A stretch of DNA of 64,000 nt from the NCBI GenBank assembly GCA_009991955.1, contig JAACWS010000018.1, positions 1 through 64,000 of the forward strand, read 5' to 3'. The notes under the pieces were generated by a model. The model had not been told where the DNA came from. It ran no database searches and was given only the letters and a program-made list of their open reading frames with translations. The position numbers and the translations under genes were made by a program. Origin of the DNA: Spirochaetales bacterium (GTDB lineage: Bacteria; Spirochaetota; Spirochaetia; DSM-27196; Salinispiraceae). Each line of letters starts with the position of its first letter. The stretch's first letter is position 1. This document shows, in pieces, positions 24,581 to 33,429 of this stretch.

Positions 24581-26674
24581 CGTCCGGGTCGAGTTCAGGA
24601 CGGCGAGTAAGGACACCCCGACGTCGGCGATAACCGCCTCCCACATAGTAGCAAGACCAAAGGCCCCAAGGGAAAGGAACCCGGCTTTCACGAGTAAGGC
24701 CAAAAGTATGTTCTGAACGACTACCGACCGGGTGAACCGAGCGACTCGAATTGCTGAACCAATTCCTTGGATTTTGTCGTCCATAAGTACGACGTCGGCT
24801 GCTTCGATCGCAGCCTCCGAACCCAAAGCCCCCATGGCAAAACCCACATCTGCTCGCATGAGCACCGGGGCGTCGTTGATACCGTCGCCTACAAAGGCCA
24901 GTTTCTTCCCTTTTTCCAGACCGGCTGTTAGTTCCTCGACTTTTTCTACCTTCTGTTCCGGAAGCAGACCGGCGAAACACTGGTCAAGGCCCACCTGCTC
25001 GACTACCTGTCGAGCGACGTTTTCATTGTCTCCAGTTAACATGATAATGTGTTGGACACCCAGGGAGCGAAGATCTGCAATAGCCTGAGCCGCTCCTTCT
25101 TTTACCTCGTCGGCGACCTTTATGTGGCCGGCGAGAATTCCATCGACCACAACGTAGACGACGGTTCCTTCGGGAACAAGGGTATCGTAGGTTAAAGTTA
25201 TACCCTCTTTTTCCAGGAGGCGAACTCCTCCGACTGCCACCGAGCGTTCGCCGACCCGGGCCCAGACCCCGAAGCCTCTTTCTTCCCGTACTTCGTCCAA
25301 GGTCGATAGATCGATGGTCTTTCCGTAGGATTCTCTAATGGTTCGGGCCACCGGGTGGGTCGAATGGGCCTCGGCGTAGGCGGCGTAGTACAGAAGTTGA
25401 TCGGTCTCAAAGCCCCTCTGAGGCACTACTTGGACTACCCGAAATACACCTTTTGTTAAGGTTCCGGTTTTATCGACCACTACCGTAGAAACATCCCGCA
25501 GGGCATCAATAAAGTTGGCTCCTTTTATGAGGATTCCTTTCCGAGAGGCGCCTCCAATTCCGCCAAAATAGCCCAGGGGTACCGAGATGACCAGCGCACA
25601 CGGACACGAAATGACCAGGATTACCAAGGCCCGGTACACCCATTCGCTCAACCGAGCGTCGGGGATAAACAGCGGCGGAAGGAACGCGACCGCAGTGGCG
25701 ATACCAACGATAATGGGAGTGTAGATTGAGGCAAACCGCGAGATGAACTTTTCTGTAGGGGCCTTGCGGGAGGCAGCGTCCTCGACCAACTCGAGGATTC
25801 GGGCCACCGAGGACTCGGCGAAAGGCTTTGTTACATGGACCCGGATAGTCCCCGATTCGTTGACGAAGCCCGAAAGAACGGTATCGCCCACTTCGACCGA
25901 TCGGGGTGCGGACTCCCCGGTGAGGGCCGCGGTATTTACCGACGACCGACCGGTGACAAGGGTGCCATCGAGGGGCACCCGTTCGCCCGGCCGCACCTCT
26001 ATAATCGATCCAACTTCTACTGCCTCGGGAGCCACTTCTTCCGGACCCTCGTCGGTCATCCGGCGGGCCATTTCGGGGCGTAGGTCCATGAGTTCAGAAA
26101 TCGACCTGCGGGATTTCCCTACCGCCCTATTTTGGACGTACTCGCCCAGGGAATAAAAGAGCATAACCGCCACGGCTTCGGCCAATTCGTGAATGGCAAA
26201 GGCCCCCAGGGTGGCAATGGTCATTAAGAACATCTCATCAAAAACTCGACCCCGAAAAATATTCTTTACCGCCGCAAGTACAACCGGTCCACCGACCAAG
26301 ATGTAGGCGAGAATGAAGATCGAGTATTCGGCAATTCGAAAGGGTGTCTCATGGAGGGTATCGTGAAAAATAACACCAAGAAGGGTAAGTAGAGTCGCCA
26401 GGCCTATTCTTCCTAGATGCCAGAGATTGGGTTCTTCTGTTTCCTTCTTTGGACTTTCTTTCTCAAGAATACGGGCCCCGGGTTCGATTTTTTTGACTAT
26501 TTCGGCGGCAGTTTTGAGGGAATCGGCGGGAATAAGCAGTGTTGCCGTTCCAAAGCTCACCACAGAACCCTGAAACCCTTCTATTTTACGCAAGGTAGTC
26601 TCAATTTCGTTGGCACACTGGGCGCAGTCCAGGCCCTCGAGGCGATATTTTTTCATTTCAATTTTTGTTGCCAT
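24551..26674 (-). CDS. Heavy-metal-exporting P1B-type ATPase (ZntA/CadA-like)
   Basis: A 707-residue P-type ATPase. N-terminal HMA domain with GLDCAQCANEI (Cys-x-x-Cys metal site), about eight membrane helices, the intramembrane CPC in ISCPCALVISVP, catalytic DKTGTLTKG, HP dipeptide in STHPVART and GDGINDAPVL hinge. CPC with that HMA type points to Zn2+/Cd2+/Pb2+ export rather than copper (no His-rich extension). It follows a CadC-like ArsR gene on the same strand and should be induced by the metal. The 3' end overlaps a convergent lipoprotein gene. Confidence 0.92.
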   Translation of the reverse strand: MATKIEMKKYRLEGLDCAQCANEIETTLRKIEGFQGSVVSFGTATLLIPADSLKTAAEIVKKIEPGARILEKESPKKETEEPNLWHLGRIGLATLLTLLGVIFHDTLHETPFRIAEYSIFILAYILVGGPVVLAAVKNIFRGRVFDEMFLMTIATLGAFAIHELAEAVAVMLFYSLGEYVQNRAVGKSRRSISELMDLRPEMARRMTDEGPEEVAPEAVEVGSIIEVRPGERVPLDGTLVTGRSSVNTAALTGESAPRSVEVGDTVLSGFVNESGTIRVHVTKPFAESSVARILELVEDAASRKAPTEKFISRFASIYTPIIVGIATAVAFLPPLFIPDARLSEWVYRALVILVISCPCALVISVPLGYFGGIGGASRKGILIKGANFIDALRDVSTVVVDKTGTLTKGVFRVVQVVPQRGFETDQLLYYAAYAEAHSTHPVARTIRESYGKTIDLSTLDEVREERGFGVWARVGERSVAVGGVRLLEKEGITLTYDTLVPEGTVVYVVVDGILAGHIKVADEVKEGAAQAIADLRSLGVQHIIMLTGDNENVARQVVEQVGLDQCFAGLLPEQKVEKVEELTAGLEKGKKLAFVGDGINDAPVLMRADVGFAMGALGSEAAIEAADVVLMDDKIQGIGSAIRVARFTRSVVVQNILLALLVKAGFLSLGAFGLATMWEAVIADVGVSLLAVLNSTRTLHFLNRNPA

Positions 26675-26702
26675 AGCCTACCTCCTTACCTCCAGTCGAT
26701 GT

Positions 26703-26804
26703 GGGGACACCTTTAAAATTTTATTTCTGGCCTTGTTGGTCATTGCACCGCAATGACTTAAGAGTTTGGGCCGATTTAGAACGAAGGTTTTTAAAGGTGT
26801 CCAT
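26703..26804. mobile_element. Palindromic mini-element (copy B) between arsR and the ATPase
   Basis: About 98-102 bp with perfect 14-bp inverted ends (GGACACCTTTAAAA 26705-26718 and its complement 26789-26802) around a hairpin core GTCATTGC ACC GCAATGAC (26739-26757). Aligned with copy A reversed, the core plus flanks agree at 23 of 25 positions and the size is equal. The right end includes the stop codon of the ArsR gene. It may also act as an attenuator in the operon's leader. Confidence 0.6.
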
Positions 26805-27135
26805 AATGTTCTCGAGCGACCTCTATCAGCGTAAGGACGTGTTCATCGTCGAGTAAATAATAGACCTGTTTACCATCCCGCCGGGTTTTGACCAAACGCA
26901 TGGTTTTCAGCAGGCGTAGGTGATGGGATACGGCCGGGGAGGTCATTTCTAACAAGTAGGCCAGGTCACAGACACAGAGCTCTTGGCGGGAAAGCAAATA
27001 GAGAATACGAGTCCGGGTTTCGTCGGCCAGGACTCGAAAAAGTTCTGAAAGACCCGAGACCTTTTGGATTCCTTCTCGCAATTCGATTTCATTTTCTTTG
27101 CACGAAAGGGCGTATTTGCTACAGAGATCACTCAT
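26791..27135 (-). CDS. ArsR/SmtB-family metal-sensing repressor (CadC-like)
   Basis: A 114-residue repressor. Winged helix with DETRTRILYLLSRQELCVCDLAYLLEMTSPAVSHHLR; the ELCVCDL in the alpha-3 helix is the Cys pair that, with N-terminal Cys residues (here CSKYALSC), senses Cd2+/Pb2+/Zn2+ in CadC. Controls the ATPase downstream. Its stop codon lies within the right end of the palindromic element, so its last residues may be element-derived. A strong minus-strand promoter precedes it. Confidence 0.9.
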   Translation of the reverse strand: MSDLCSKYALSCKENEIELREGIQKVSGLSELFRVLADETRTRILYLLSRQELCVCDLAYLLEMTSPAVSHHLRLLKTMRLVKTRRDGKQVYYLLDDEHVLTLIEVAREHYGHL

Positions 27136-27175
27136 GAGCCAACTTCTTAGAATAAACGATTAAGTAAGTCTTTAT

Positions 27176-27204
27176 AGTATAGTGAAGGGGTGTGTCTTTA
27201 TCAA
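27176..27204 (-). promoter_or_regulatory. Promoter of the arsR-ATPase operon
   Basis: On the minus strand TTGATA (27204-27199), 17-bp spacer, TATACT (27181-27176). The A+T-rich 27140-27175 leader holds imperfect dyads (CTTA... TAAG) suitable for the repressor; both hexamers are close to consensus. Confidence 0.55.
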
Positions 27205-27313
27205 TCTGGCACCCTCGAAATAAAGGTAGGGATACAGACTGAAGGGTAGTAGAATAAGCCTATTAAAAGTACACTAGATTACTACACACACGAAGAAGCG
27301 AGGTCAGGAGTTT

Positions 27314-27598
27314 ATGAACATTAAACCTTCTGCGGCAATTCGAAAGAACTATAATGAGGTTTCGGAGCTCTGCAAGCGAACAGGAGAACCGGTCTATTTA
27401 ACCAAAAACGGTGAAGGCGACTTGGTTGTTATGGATATCGAAACCTATAGTCGTCGAGAAAGCATGTTACGTTTAAGGGAACATCTTGTCGTTGCCGAAG
27501 AGAATCGACTACGGGGCGACCGCGGTTATTCAATCAATGAAGTTTCCAAAATGTTGAAGTTGGCGGCCCAAGATGTGATAGATGGACAAAAAAAATAA
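27314..27598 (+). CDS. Phd/YefM-family antitoxin
   Basis: A 94-residue antitoxin with the family opening IKPSAAIRKNYNEVSELC and TGEPVYLTKNGEGDLVVMDIETY, which form the Phd DNA-binding and dimer fold; the C-terminal ENRLRGDRGYSINEVSKMLKLA is the flexible toxin-binding tail. A Shine-Dalgarno GTCAGGAG precedes the ATG. It overlaps the toxin by 17 bp. Confidence 0.85.
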   Translation: MNIKPSAAIRKNYNEVSELCKRTGEPVYLTKNGEGDLVVMDIETYSRRESMLRLREHLVVAEENRLRGDRGYSINEVSKMLKLAAQDVIDGQKK

Positions 27599-27902
27599 CA
27601 AACACGAAGTTATTGTTTCTACCGAGGCGGCCAAAATGCTGGTTTCCCACGTCCGATTTCTTGCGGTGGTCAGCGAAAAGGCGGCCCTTAACCTGATTAG
27701 TGAGTTTGAGAGAAATACTCGGACTTTAGAGAATCTACCCGAAAGCAACCCATGGCTTGAGGACCCGTCGATCCCGACTCATAAATACCGAAAACTCTTG
27801 TTTGCAAAACGCTATTTACTTGTCTATCAGATCAAAGAAAAAACTGTGTATGTCGATGCCCTTGTAGATTGCAGGCAAGAGTATGGATGGCTACTTTTGT
27901 AA
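27582..27902 (+). CDS. RelE/ParE-superfamily toxin
   Basis: A 106-residue protein with the ParE/RelE fold pattern: two N-terminal helices (VSTEAAKMLVSHVRFLA, KAALNLISEFERNTRTLENLP) and beta strands ending in HKYRKLLFAKRYLLVYQI and VYVDALVDCRQEY. The conserved Arg/Tyr of RelE RNases are partly seen; DNA gyrase versus ribosome target cannot be told. Second gene of the pair, immediately convergent with the S1 gene (18 bp). Confidence 0.8.
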   Translation: MDKKNNKHEVIVSTEAAKMLVSHVRFLAVVSEKAALNLISEFERNTRTLENLPESNPWLEDPSIPTHKYRKLLFAKRYLLVYQIKEKTVYVDALVDCRQEYGWLLL

Positions 27903-27919
27903 TCCAACTCCCAAGCGAT

Positions 27920-29065
27920 CTATTTCCGCTTTAACTTCGCCGCAAAGGGATTGTACCTTTCGGTCTCGACCTCTTCTACTAAATATCGCTTCTGGGTTGC
28001 CTCATCCTCTAGGGAGGTCGCGGGCTTCAAGGCAATTCGGCGATCTTTGACGTTTACATCCAGAATTTGTACAGACATTTTGTCCCCGACCTTGGCCAGC
28101 TTGCGGGCGTCCAGGCGTCGGCCGTCACCACCCAATTCGGATACATGCAACAGGCCGTCTAGTCCTGGCTCAAGGGCTACAAAAATTCCGAAATCGGCGG
28201 TACGGGTTACGGTGCCTTCATGCCGGGAGTTGACCGGGTACTTGGTGGCTGCATTTACCCAGGGGTCGGCCAGTAGGGCTTTTCGGCTGAGGCTCATGCG
28301 ATTGGCCTGCCAATCCAGCTTGAGGATTCGGGCTTCTATTTCTTGCCCCACCGATAGGACCTGGGTAATGTCGGTCACCCGCTCTAAGGAAATTTCTGAT
28401 ATCGGTAGAAGGGCCTGCATTCCGCCGATGTCGACGTAAGCGCCAAAATCCTGGATACGGACAATGGTGCCTCGGATACTCTGGCCTTCTTTAAGAGTCT
28501 TTTTCAACTCTTCGATTATGGTCTGCTGAGCTTCTTGCTCAATAACCCGGTTGGATACCAAAATGGAGCGACCGTGATCTTTGTATTCTTGGATGAGGAA
28601 GGTCAAGCGCCGGCCTACAAACGATTCCCCCTCTTCAGCCCTTCGGAGCCCCATCTGAGAGTAGGGGCAGAAGGCCCGGGTATCGCCGATTTTTATTTCG
28701 TACCCACCTTTTATTTCTTTTTCGACCTTGCCCTCGACGGGTATCTGGTTCTGCCAGGCACTTTCCAGCATGGCGGTTCCGGCGTTTTCTCCTGCCAGAC
28801 GGGTAGTAAAGCGCATTTCGCCGTTTTTGGCTTCCAGGAAATAGACTTGGATAGTATCACCGGCCGCAACCTTTAAGTTGCCTTCTTCATCGTTCAGTTC
28901 GGCTCGGTCCAGAACCCCTTCGCTCTTGCCACCCAGCTGTAGGAAAATGTTCTCGTCGGTAATGGCTTCTATGGTGAGTTCAACCAATTGGCCAGGTTGG
29001 AATCGCTCGGTCTTGACCATAGATTGTTCAAAAAGTTCGGCAAAGCTATTTTCTTCTGGTGCCAT
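27920..29065 (-). CDS. S1 RNA-binding-domain protein (ribosomal protein S1-like)
   Basis: About 381 residues with four S1 OB-fold repeats: from about residues 20, 105, 190 and 275 (for instance SIRGTIVRIQDFGAYVDIGG and EGTVTRTADFGIFVALEPG). Ribosomal S1 in gamma-proteobacteria has six, so this is a shorter S1-like protein as found in spirochaetes. I start at the ATG at 29065 behind GGAGAC; a frame from 29218 adds 51 residues without homology. It binds mRNA and assists initiation at leadered transcripts. Confidence 0.87.
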   Translation of the reverse strand: MAPEENSFAELFEQSMVKTERFQPGQLVELTIEAITDENIFLQLGGKSEGVLDRAELNDEEGNLKVAAGDTIQVYFLEAKNGEMRFTTRLAGENAGTAMLESAWQNQIPVEGKVEKEIKGGYEIKIGDTRAFCPYSQMGLRRAEEGESFVGRRLTFLIQEYKDHGRSILVSNRVIEQEAQQTIIEELKKTLKEGQSIRGTIVRIQDFGAYVDIGGMQALLPISEISLERVTDITQVLSVGQEIEARILKLDWQANRMSLSRKALLADPWVNAATKYPVNSRHEGTVTRTADFGIFVALEPGLDGLLHVSELGGDGRRLDARKLAKVGDKMSVQILDVNVKDRRIALKPATSLEDEATQKRYLVEEVETERYNPFAAKLKRK

Positions 29066-29158
29066 GGTTGGGTCTCCTTCGTCGGCCAGTATTGCTGGGT
29101 CCAATATACCGGAAAAGATGAGTAAGCGGGAATAGCGACGAGTTTTGCCTCGTAAGAC

Positions 29159-29187
29159 TTGGAGCTTTGTAAAATTAAAGCTATACT
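29159..29187 (+). promoter_or_regulatory. Promoter of the DUF4143 ATPase, leaderless
   Basis: TTGGAG (29159-29164), 17-bp spacer, TATACT (29182-29187), then TTAAAT and the ATG at 29194. The gap of six nt leaves no room for a leader or Shine-Dalgarno. Confidence 0.55.
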
Positions 29188-29193
29188 TTAAAT

Positions 29194-30357
29194 ATGCAAA
29201 CCTACAATCCTCGGGCAAAAGAATCGCTTATTCAAAAACACTTAGGGGCGTTCCCCGCGGTCGCAATTTTAGGGGCCCGGCAGGTTGGAAAATCTACCTT
29301 AGCAAAACACATTATAGAACAATACCCTGGCTCACTCTACATCGATATAGAAGACCCTCGAGATGCGATAAAGCTCCAAGAACCCTTGGCCTTTCTAGAG
29401 GCCAACCGGCACAATCTTATTTGTATCGACGAGGTCCAAAGGGCTCCCGAGATTTTTCAGGTTTTCCGGAGTTACCTCGATGAAAGTGGGCGGCCAGGGC
29501 AGCTACTACTACTTGGATCGGCCTCGCGGGATTTGATCCGGCAGAGCTCAGAAACCTTGGCCGGAAGAATATCCTATATCGAAATTGGTCCTTTCATTGC
29601 CCCGGAAGTAGACGACGAACAGCGATTGTGGGTCCAGGGTGGGTATCCGAGGAGTTATCTTTTAGATACAGAACTAAGCTTCGATTGGCGTCTAAACTAC
29701 GTGCGAACTTTCCTAGAAAGGGATTTGCCCCAGTTAGGGTTCTCAATTCCTGCCGAAATTCTGAGGCGATTCTGGACCATGCTTGCCCATTCGAACGGAT
29801 CACTTTTGAACCTTAGTACCTTCGCCTCATCTTTGGGGGTGAGTGTTCCTACTATCAAGAATTACCTGGACATATTGGAAGGGACCTTTGTCATTCGACG
29901 CCTGAAGCCCTTTTTTGCGAATACAAAGAAGCGACTCGTAAAATCACCTAAGGTTTACATTCGGGACACCGGAATCACCCACTGCCTTCTAGGAATCGAA
30001 AACTTTAACGATCTTCTTGGGCACCCGGGACTTGGGATGAGCTACGAGTCCTTCGTAGTTCAAAACATTCTGGAAACCTTCCCGCGGTGGGAGGCCAGCT
30101 TCTATCGTTCATCCAGCGGTGCGGAAATCGATCTAGTTCTCGAACGAGGCCAACGAAAAATCGCTATCGAAATAAAGTCATCGGCCGTCCCCCACTTATC
30201 CCAGGGTTTTTACGAAGGGCTTAAGGTGATTAATCCGGATCGGGCCCTGGTTGTGGCTCCTGTAAACCAATCGTACCTTTTGAAAGGTGGCGTTTGGGTT
30301 CATAACCTAAAAACCCTGTTGAGTCTAGATCTGGACTCATTACAAGCCAAAGGGTAA
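29194..30357 (+). CDS. AAA-type ATPase with DUF4143 (second copy)
   Basis: A 387-residue paralogue of the ATPase at 17326. Walker A GARQVGKSTLAKHII, Walker B LICIDEVQRAPEI, and LLLLGSASRDL as sensor 1; then the DUF4143 part with GVSVPTIKNYLDILE and the nuclease-like IYIRDTG, EIDLVLE and AIEIKSS (the D...ExK pattern is complete). Expressed from a leaderless-type promoter. Divergent from the S1 gene. Role uncertain. Confidence 0.87.
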   Translation: MQTYNPRAKESLIQKHLGAFPAVAILGARQVGKSTLAKHIIEQYPGSLYIDIEDPRDAIKLQEPLAFLEANRHNLICIDEVQRAPEIFQVFRSYLDESGRPGQLLLLGSASRDLIRQSSETLAGRISYIEIGPFIAPEVDDEQRLWVQGGYPRSYLLDTELSFDWRLNYVRTFLERDLPQLGFSIPAEILRRFWTMLAHSNGSLLNLSTFASSLGVSVPTIKNYLDILEGTFVIRRLKPFFANTKKRLVKSPKVYIRDTGITHCLLGIENFNDLLGHPGLGMSYESFVVQNILETFPRWEASFYRSSSGAEIDLVLERGQRKIAIEIKSSAVPHLSQGFYEGLKVINPDRALVVAPVNQSYLLKGGVWVHNLKTLLSLDLDSLQAKG

Positions 30358-30654
30358 AACGCGGTGGTAAGACTCCGATTCTAGGGAAAGTAGCAATCTC
30401 GCGGCAGGTTGCACCGGTTCTTTGGGATGCCGTAAGACATGAAGTTGATGTAAGGGGCCCGGAGGGGACTTCTAAATTGAGAATGCGGCCCATGAGCCTT
30501 TTCGAGTCGAATGAATCCTATAAACGAGACAATGGGGTCTTTGTTATTCCCATCGGTTGTTTAAGGGATCTTTCGGCTTAGCTCGCTTCATGGAGCCGTT
30601 TGTTCACATAGTTGTGCAGGATACTTTAGGCTTTCGTATGCCCGTACATCGTCC
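30358..30654. other. Intergenic, nothing recognised
   Basis: About 300 bases between the convergent ATPase genes. No ORF with family resemblance in either strand, no RNA gene and no strong repeat. It could be the remnant of a deleted accessory gene. Confidence 0.4.
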
Positions 30655-32211
30655 CTATGCACGCTCATAATCAAACTGGACCAAATTTCTCTTTTCCTGA
30701 CTAAATACCAACCCCAGTTCGAAGACCTGGACTCCCGGCTCGCCTTGGTACTTCTGGGCGTAGTTACGAGAATGAACCTGGTCCAGGGCGGTGTTTGTGG
30801 TTCCCAATGTGGCATCGGTGGGTATAACCTTAATCTCCATAACATAGACTTTATTTTCGAGTCTTATCGTAAGGTCTGCTTGTCCGTGATTATTGGTATC
30901 TTCCGGAATCACCGTACAGGAAAGAGATACAAAAAACGAGTAAAGCACCGAGCCGTAGTAGCCCTCGTATTCGGCAATATCGTTATTCGTGAAATTTCTC
31001 CCAGGAATACTCGCGAACAAACGGGTTATTGCCCCCTCCAGGGCCAAAAGATCGGCGGAAACCAGAGCATCGTAGGCGCCAGTTTGAAACTTTAGACGTT
31101 GGTCAGAAATGTCGGTATACCCAGTAAACAGGGCATTACTCAGAGCTGAGCGAACCTCGAAGTTAGGAACCCGAAGGCGGTATGCCGGGAGTCCCATTTT
31201 TTGAAAACTCTTATCGATTGTAAGGTACCCACTTTGAAACAGTAGTACCCCCGGCGGTATCCGCTCTATTTCGAAAGTTCCCAGCTGTTCGTCGGTTAGT
31301 TCAAGATTTTCCAGGTCCGGCAGAAAAGTCCGGTTCTTCTGTAGGACCTTAATAAGGAAGGTCGGGGTTCCAGTCTCGAACCAGAAACTCCGGAATCTTC
31401 GGCCTTCACTAATAAAGAGAAGAATATCGAAGGGATTGTAGACTGCCTCTCCCAGAAAGTTGTAGCCGTTGTACCAATGCCGAAGTTGAGGCCAATCCAC
31501 GCCCTGGAGATGTTCAGCAAAAACCGTTTCCAGGTCGTGCTGGGTGTAGCCACAGAGAGTCGCATATTTTGGGTCTAGGCTAAGATCCTTGAGGTTATTT
31601 ACCCCGCTAAAAATACTTACCTTGCTGAATTTACTCACCCCGGCAAAAAAGACAAACTGCAAGCTGTCGTCGACATCTTTTACTATGGAGTACAGCTCTT
31701 TGAGCAAATCTCTCATCACGATCGTTTGGCCCGGATCCTCGATATTATCGAGGAGGGGTTTGTTGTACTCATCGACCAAAAGAACTACGGGCATTTTCGT
31801 TTTGTCTCGAAGAGCAAGAATGAGCTCTTTGAGTCGGTTGCTTATTCCGGAATTTGATAGGGTGATTTGATGTTGATTACCTATTCGGGCCAAGTCGGGG
31901 TAGAGCTTATCTTCCATGTCTTGTCGATTTCGCAGAAGTCCCCCCGCAAAGTCGATTTTTACTACCGGGTAATGTTTTGACCAGTCCCAGTGGGCAGCGA
32001 TTTCTAATCCCCGAAACAGTTCTTGATTCCCTTCGAAGAGTTCCTGAAAGGTGTCCACCAAAAGGCTTTTGCCAAAACGTCGGGGACGGGAGAGGAAGTA
32101 GCGGCCTGGTTGTTTTACCAGGTCCAAAAAACCACCGGTCTTGTCAGCGTAGGTGAGTTCGTTTTCTATAATTGTCCTGAAGGTGCTGATTCCAATTGGT
32201 AGTGACTTCAT
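30655..32211 (-). CDS. AAA-ATPase-like and PD-(D/E)XK nuclease-like protein (DUF1703 type)
   Basis: A 518-residue protein. Residues 1-250 are an AAA-ATPase-like domain: KSLPIGISTFRTIIENELTYADKT (the characteristic family opening), Walker A in SRPRRFGKSLLVDTF and PVVLLVDEYNKPLL; residues about 300-518 form the PD-(D/E)XK-like domain, with QADLTIRLENKVYVMEIKVIP carrying the D and ExK. These proteins are abundant in spirochaetes and Bacteroidetes; their work is unknown. Shine-Dalgarno GGAGGG and a TATAAT box (minus strand) precede the start. A hairpin lies upstream. Confidence 0.85.
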   Translation of the reverse strand: MKSLPIGISTFRTIIENELTYADKTGGFLDLVKQPGRYFLSRPRRFGKSLLVDTFQELFEGNQELFRGLEIAAHWDWSKHYPVVKIDFAGGLLRNRQDMEDKLYPDLARIGNQHQITLSNSGISNRLKELILALRDKTKMPVVLLVDEYNKPLLDNIEDPGQTIVMRDLLKELYSIVKDVDDSLQFVFFAGVSKFSKVSIFSGVNNLKDLSLDPKYATLCGYTQHDLETVFAEHLQGVDWPQLRHWYNGYNFLGEAVYNPFDILLFISEGRRFRSFWFETGTPTFLIKVLQKNRTFLPDLENLELTDEQLGTFEIERIPPGVLLFQSGYLTIDKSFQKMGLPAYRLRVPNFEVRSALSNALFTGYTDISDQRLKFQTGAYDALVSADLLALEGAITRLFASIPGRNFTNNDIAEYEGYYGSVLYSFFVSLSCTVIPEDTNNHGQADLTIRLENKVYVMEIKVIPTDATLGTTNTALDQVHSRNYAQKYQGEPGVQVFELGLVFSQEKRNLVQFDYERA

Positions 32212-32268
32212 TCCGCCCTCCGGGGTTTATTATACACCGAAAGAACCCATTTCTTCCTGGAACTAAAA

Positions 32269-32319
32269 TCCGCAACACTACTGCGGAAAAAGTCTTATTT
32301 TCCGCAGTAGTGTTGCGGA
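32269..32319. repeat. Perfect 22-bp inverted repeat with 7-nt loop
   Basis: Bases 32269-32290 are the exact reverse complement of 32298-32319. Each arm is itself a quasi-palindrome (TCCGCA ... TGCGGA), so the whole contains four copies of the half-site. It lies at the 5' edge of the truncated ATPase and upstream of the minus-strand AAA gene. Confidence 0.75.
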
Positions 32320-32321
32320 AA

Positions 32322-33107
32322 ATTGACACTCTTCATCTCTTTGTGTTTCCCGAGCTCCAGGCCCATCAACGTCAAACCTCTGCCAATGAACTTATTGCCA
32401 CAATGATTCTGCGAGGGAGCCTTCCGCCTATTTGGACGTCCGATGACCCAAAGTCCGACCTCCAGGCTTACTGTGGATCGTATTTAAAGGAAGAGATTCA
32501 GGCCGAAGCTCCGGTAAGAAAACTGGACAACTTTCACCGGTTTCTTGAGGCCTTAGGTTCCATGAATGGCCAGGAACTGAACCTCGAGGCGGTAGCCCGA
32601 GACTGTTCGGTACCCCCAAGAACCGTCCGCGAATACATCGGTATTTTGGAAGATACCCTCATTGCCCAGATACTGGAACCGTGGAAATCCGGTAGAAAAA
32701 GAAAATCCATTTCTCGAGGCAAGCTCTATTTTCTTGACCAGGCAGTTGCCAGGACCTTAGCCGGACTGCCCGAACCCCAGCCCCGGACTAGCTCCTGGGG
32801 CCAGGCCTTTGAAGCCGTGGTTTACCAGGAGTTACGAGCCTATGTGAGCTACAATAAAAATTCCCGGCACTTAACCTATTGGCGAACGGTGGACGGGCGA
32901 GAGGTAGACTTTTTAATTGGTGACGATATCGCCATTGAAGCGAAGGCAACAAATCGGATTCAGTCGAAGGATCTCAAGGGTTTAGGAGAGATTAACGAAG
33001 AGGGAAACTGGAAGCACCGAATACTGGTGTGTTCTATCGATACCCCAGAGCTTACCGACGATGGTATCCTCCTTTTGCCCCTGGTCGATTTTCTGACGCG
33101 GCTTTGA
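32322..33107 (+). pseudogene. DUF4143 ATPase truncated at its N-terminus
   Basis: The frame (open from about 32196) lacks the whole P-loop half: it begins near DTLHLFVFPELQ and carries the winged helix (VARDCSVPPRTVREYIGILE), YFLDQAVA and the nuclease-like VDFLIGDDIAIEAKAT. So Walker A/B are missing while DUF4143 is complete. No start codon with a Shine-Dalgarno at the 5' edge; the first in-frame Met is at 32403. The border to the deleted part coincides with a perfect hairpin, suggesting a recombination end. It may be expressed as a fragment, but not as a functional ATPase. Confidence 0.7.
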
Positions 33108-33206
33108 GCAGGGGACTTCGTTTGAGGAGTACAGCTGGACAAAAGCGAACGATGGTGGTCGGAAGAAATTTGTCGCCAACCATGATGGCCAAGGAGACTT
33201 TTGCCA

Positions 33207-33383
33207 TTATTCCCAGTCCCTATGGTCGGTTTGGCTCAGATCCTTCGTAGCTTCTTGAAAATCTCGGACATCTTCATTTGTCCAGGTACCAAAGAGCTCC
33301 CGAAGAGCTTCTCGCCTGGATTCTCTTTTGTCTTTGAGTAAGGATTCACTTAAGATAAGTTTTACGGTTTTGTTCTGGCTCAT
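33207..33383 (-). CDS. Orphan VapB-like antitoxin
   Basis: About 58 residues (start ATG 33383, MSQNKTVKLILSESLLK; alternative upstream ATGs at 33404 and 33452). SRREALRELFGTWTNEDVRDFQE has the look of the flexible toxin-binding tail of VapB-like antitoxins. The stop TAA overlaps an ATG (TAATG) of a further minus-strand frame that begins MAKVSLAIMVGDKF and is soon lost under the ATPase fragment, which could be the ruin of a PIN toxin. No intact partner. Confidence 0.5.
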   Translation of the reverse strand: MSQNKTVKLILSESLLKDKRESRREALRELFGTWTNEDVRDFQEATKDLSQTDHRDWE

Positions 33384-33429
33384 GCCAGTTTCCGCTGATT
33401 TCATAGGCCGTCCAAGATGAACCATCTTT

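Noticed and set aside
30588-30845. Minus-strand ORF at the end of the AAA gene
   Set aside because: It is an alternative-frame shadow of the real C-terminus (EIKV... nuclease domain) of the 30655 gene.
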